DNA from: Methanospirillum hungatei
GTDB lineage: Archaea > Halobacteriota > Methanomicrobia > Methanomicrobiales > Methanospirillaceae
Direction of reading: 5' to 3'
NCBI GenBank assembly: GCA_003251955.1
Contig: QKDV01000227.1
Location: 1-8,841 of the forward strand
Length of the DNA: 8,841 bases
Below are positions 7,101 to 8,841 of this stretch, piece by piece. Below the pieces are notes generated by a model. It was not told where the DNA came from and did not search any database. It worked only from the letters and a program-made list of their open reading frames with translations. The translations under genes were made by a program, and so were the position numbers. Numbering within the stretch: position 1 is the first letter of the stretch; each line of letters begins with the position of its first letter.

Positions 7101-7664
7101 TTATGAGGATGCCAGTTTCTTTCCGAGTTGATATGCCCCATCCATTGCTGAAACATTCTTCTCAACATCTTTAGGGGCGTCAAGTCCACCTGCAATGATA
7201 GGATCTGAAACAGAAATCTGGAGAAATGACATTGCAAAGTTGAACGTATCCACAATACCGGTAAAGGCTGCCACATTATCATCACCCTGTGTTAGGATGA
7301 CAGCAGATTTCTTTCCGGGAGCAACCTTTGGTTTGTATTCTGCATCGATGAGTGCATAGAGCCGGTCAACAAACTGCTTCATCTGGCCGGTCATTTGTGC
7401 AAAATAAACCGGAGTTCCGAAGATGAGTACATCTGCTTCACGAATCTTTGCATATATTGACTGCATATCATCGTCGATCCTGCAGGTCTCGTGGGACTTA
7501 CAGTACTTGCACCCTTTGCAGCCGGTGATTTCCAGGGATGGAATATGCACCTGTTCAACACTGGCGCCCGAAGCCTTTGCCCCTGCAAGAGCCTGGGAGA
7601 CAAGGGTTGCTGTGTTGCCAGCCATACGTGGACTTCCTACAAATCCTATTACCTTCATGCTCAT
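7101..7664 (-). CDS. Iron-sulfur flavoprotein (Isf-like), NADPH-dependent FMN reductase family
   Basis: This 187-residue flavodoxin-fold protein starts with beta strand KVIGFVG and an FMN phosphate loop, SPRMAGNTAT (11-20). It carries a compact cysteine cluster at Cys49, Cys52, Cys55 and Cys61 (C-x2-C-x2-C-x5-C), then GTPVYFAQMTGQMKQFVDR (about 83-101), a second FMN-contact region. The cysteine spacing matches the CX2CX2CX4-7C motif known to bind a 4Fe-4S cluster in Isf of Methanosarcina thermophila. Isf proteins pass electrons between ferredoxin and FMN and are linked to reduction of oxygen and peroxide in methanogens. The physiological role of this copy is inferred. Two starts are possible: ATG 7664 (used here) and ATG 7658. 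The second gives the family-typical N-terminus MKVIGFVGSPR and better fits a TATA-like element at 7683-7690. The gene is divergent from the thymidylate synthase gene. Confidence 0.85.
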   Translation of the reverse strand: MSMKVIGFVGSPRMAGNTATLVSQALAGAKASGASVEQVHIPSLEITGCKGCKYCKSHETCRIDDDMQSIYAKIREADVLIFGTPVYFAQMTGQMKQFVDRLYALIDAEYKPKVAPGKKSAVILTQGDDNVAAFTGIVDTFNFAMSFLQISVSDPIIAGGLDAPKDVEKNVSAMDGAYQLGKKLASS

Positions 7665-7747
7665 GATTTCATATGTGTGGCACCTATAAGCTTTCGATGC
7701 CTGATCAGCAGATTCTCTAATAGTTCAGATCCAATATACCACCATAT
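7665..7747. promoter_or_regulatory. Divergent promoter region between the Isf-like gene and thyA
   Basis: This 83-base spacer must hold promoters for both strands. On the minus strand, CTTATAGG (7683-7690) lies about 23 bases before ATG 7664 and 29 before ATG 7658. On the plus strand, a weak TATA-like TCTCTAATAG (7714-7723) lies about 25-34 bases before ATG 7748. Neither gene has a Shine-Dalgarno sequence at normal spacing. Both patterns suit leaderless or near-leaderless transcripts, which are common in archaea. AT-rich CCAATATACC and CATATATG (the latter includes the thyA ATG) also occur. The elements are seen by eye; their roles are inferred. Confidence 0.4.
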
Positions 7748-8608
7748 ATGATCCTGATCCGGAGACAGTCAATCGGGGAGGCACACGAGGAAGTTGTCAA
7801 AATAATTGCTGAACGATGTGAGGGAGAGACCCGGATGACCGAGGATGGTGAGGTAACTTACGATCCAGAAGAGCCGGTCTGCATCCATATTGAATCCCCG
7901 TTCAGCACTCCGATGAAGTCAAGTGCATCACTCTTTGGTGACCGGTTCTCAGAACAGTACCAGACCTCACTCTACACAATCACCAGAAGGAAAAACGACG
8001 GCACCGATGCGACATACACCTATGGAAACAGATTAAGGGATTACCCGGTCGCATCACTGACACTGAAAAAGACCGGACAATCGATTGTAAAAAGTGCAAT
8101 TGACAATCTGATGAAGAGGTGTGGGTATCTGCCTGCCGGGTCGGTCGGATCGATTGAATATGCAGGTGACGGAAACCTCGGTGGAGTCGATCAGATCAAG
8201 ACAAGTATAATTGACCGCCTTATTGACAACCCAAGCAGCCGTCGTGCAGTTGCAATAACATGGTCACCGGTTCTTGATATCACCCGTGATGAGCCCCCAT
8301 GTTTGCAGATCGTCCAGTGTCAGATAGATAAAGCAGATCATCTCAACCTTGTCTGCCTCTTCAGAAGTAACGACATGCTCTCCGCGTGGGGACAGAATGC
8401 ATTCGGCCTTGCACATATGCAGAAGTTCATCCTTGATGAGATCAACGAGGCCAGAAAAAAGAACAATATCTCTCTCCTGACCCAGGGGTGGCTGGAGACG
8501 ATCAGTGTCTCTGCTCACATGTATATTACCCGTGATCAGCTCGAACTCATGAAATTTTTCCAGAAAGAGCAGAGTAAAGAGTCATTCAAAACATTCCATA
8601 AAACCTGA
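7748..8608 (+). CDS. thyA: Thymidylate synthase, ThyA family
   Basis: The enzyme methylates dUMP to dTMP using a methylene-folate-type donor; in methanogens this may be methylene-tetrahydromethanopterin. The protein has 286 residues. Visible ThyA features are Arg165/Arg166 in NPSSRRAVAITW (dUMP phosphate contact), the nucleophile Cys185 in DEPPCLQIVQ, Arg206-Ser-x-Asp209 followed by NAFGLAHMQKF (compare RSCDV and FNIASYALL in the E. coli enzyme), and SAHMYITRDQLE near the C-terminus (compare GDTHLYSNH). The N-terminal 100 residues are less recognisable and differ from bacterial ThyA. It is therefore an archaeal-type branch, and the donor pterin is uncertain. A related activity such as a pyrimidine hydroxymethylase is a less likely alternative. 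ATG 7748 is the only possible upstream start, since an in-frame TAG lies at 7721. No Shine-Dalgarno precedes it, suggesting a leaderless mRNA. Confidence 0.85.
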   Translation: MILIRRQSIGEAHEEVVKIIAERCEGETRMTEDGEVTYDPEEPVCIHIESPFSTPMKSSASLFGDRFSEQYQTSLYTITRRKNDGTDATYTYGNRLRDYPVASLTLKKTGQSIVKSAIDNLMKRCGYLPAGSVGSIEYAGDGNLGGVDQIKTSIIDRLIDNPSSRRAVAITWSPVLDITRDEPPCLQIVQCQIDKADHLNLVCLFRSNDMLSAWGQNAFGLAHMQKFILDEINEARKKNNISLLTQGWLETISVSAHMYITRDQLELMKFFQKEQSKESFKTFHKT

Positions 8609-8625
8609 TCAATCACCTGCACCAG

Positions 8626-8636
8626 TTTAAAAATAT
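8626..8636 (+). promoter_or_regulatory. Candidate TATA box for the cofH-like gene
   Basis: TTTAAAAATAT lies in the 69-base gap after thyA and is a good archaeal TATA-like element. Initiation about 25 bases downstream would fall near 8655-8660, leaving a leader of about 20 bases that includes the GGAG at 8671-8674. Confidence 0.5.
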
Positions 8637-8645
8637 CCCTTTTTT
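8637..8645 (+). terminator. Possible T-tract terminator after thyA
   Basis: CCCTTTTTT, with a run of six T, lies about 30 bases after the thyA stop, just behind the TATA-like element of the next gene. It could end thyA transcripts. There is no clear hairpin. It may also only be part of the AT-rich promoter. Confidence 0.35.
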
Positions 8646-8677
8646 CATCACCAGTCTCTTAAGGGAAACAGGAGACT

Positions 8678-8841
8678 ATGAGATGTATGAACCCGCTCAA
8701 TACTCTTCTCTCAGACTGCATAGGAGGTTACCGACTCACTCCTGATGAGGCAGTCCGGCTCTTCAAAGTAAAGGGAAGAGAGATCTTCCAGGTTGCCGAG
8801 GCAGCAGATGAGAAACGCGAAGAGATGGCAGGGGAGATTAT
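8678..8841 (+). CDS. cofH: Probable F420 biosynthesis radical-SAM enzyme CofH, N-terminus only (3' end cut by window edge)
   Basis: The first 54 residues are visible: MRCMNPLNTLLSDCIGG, then YRLTPDEAVRLFK, then EIFQVAEAADEKREEMAGEI. A helix of the form LT-x-DEA-x-x-LF followed by A-x-x-ADE-x-REE-x-x-GEI is typical of CofH, the subunit of 7,8-didemethyl-8-hydroxy-5-deazariboflavin (Fo) synthase that uses tyrosine. It comes just before the radical-SAM CxxxCxxC motif, which would lie beyond the window. Related MqnE/MqnC or biotin-synthase-like enzymes share this N-terminal pattern, so CofH is probable but unproven. Methanogens need F420. The start is ATG 8678, with GGAG only 3 bases upstream, or ATG 8687, with GGAG 12 bases upstream; neither spacing is ideal. 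Confidence 0.65.
   Translation, partial: MRCMNPLNTLLSDCIGGYRLTPDEAVRLFKVKGREIFQVAEAADEKREEMAGEI

Noticed and set aside
7423..7751. + strand frames opposite the Isf-like gene and across the divergent spacer
   Set aside because: They run antisense to a well-supported gene and through the promoter region, with no conserved features.

Overview
The window looks like a piece of a methanogenic archaeon chromosome, most likely order Methanomicrobiales (a Methanospirillum- or Methanoregula-like genome). This is inference from content: a soluble REC-PAS-PAS-PAS histidine kinase with the TGKGREEV and QLGHDLKTPLTPL signatures common in that group, a flavoprotein with the compact cysteine motif of the methanogen iron-sulfur flavoprotein Isf, what appears to be the start of the F420-biosynthesis gene cofH, and archaeal-type promoters (TATA-like boxes, short or absent leaders, T-tract ends). 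Base composition looks even across the window. I see no mobile elements, CRISPR arrays, tRNA/rRNA genes or signs of recent transfer.

Region 1 (1-4286, + strand) is the distal part of a tryptophan operon in the order trpD-trpC-trpF-trpB-trpA. It covers every step from anthranilate to tryptophan; trpE and trpG would be expected upstream, off the window. The genes are packed with ATGA overlaps (trpD/trpC, trpF/trpB, trpB/trpA), so they are probably one translationally coupled transcript. The exception is the trpC/trpF junction. The conserved TrpF N-terminus (VKICGIT, with the catalytic Cys) is encoded upstream of any ATG, GTG or TTG in its frame. The best start is an AUA codon at 1736, preceded at ideal spacing by GGAGG. 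This is the most notable observation in the window.

Region 2 (4295-6991, - strand) is one large soluble sensor kinase, convergent with trpA and only 8 bp from it. Region 3 (7101-7664, - strand) is an Isf-like iron-sulfur flavoprotein. An 83-bp gap separates it from the divergently transcribed Region 4 (7748-8608, + strand), a thymidylate synthase of the ThyA family. Region 5 (8678-8841, + strand, cut by the window edge) is the N-terminus of a probable CofH radical-SAM enzyme.

Apart from the trp genes, the neighbours share no obvious single pathway. The window reads as ordinary housekeeping and sensory chromosome with one unusual translation-initiation site, not as a new defence or mobile system.
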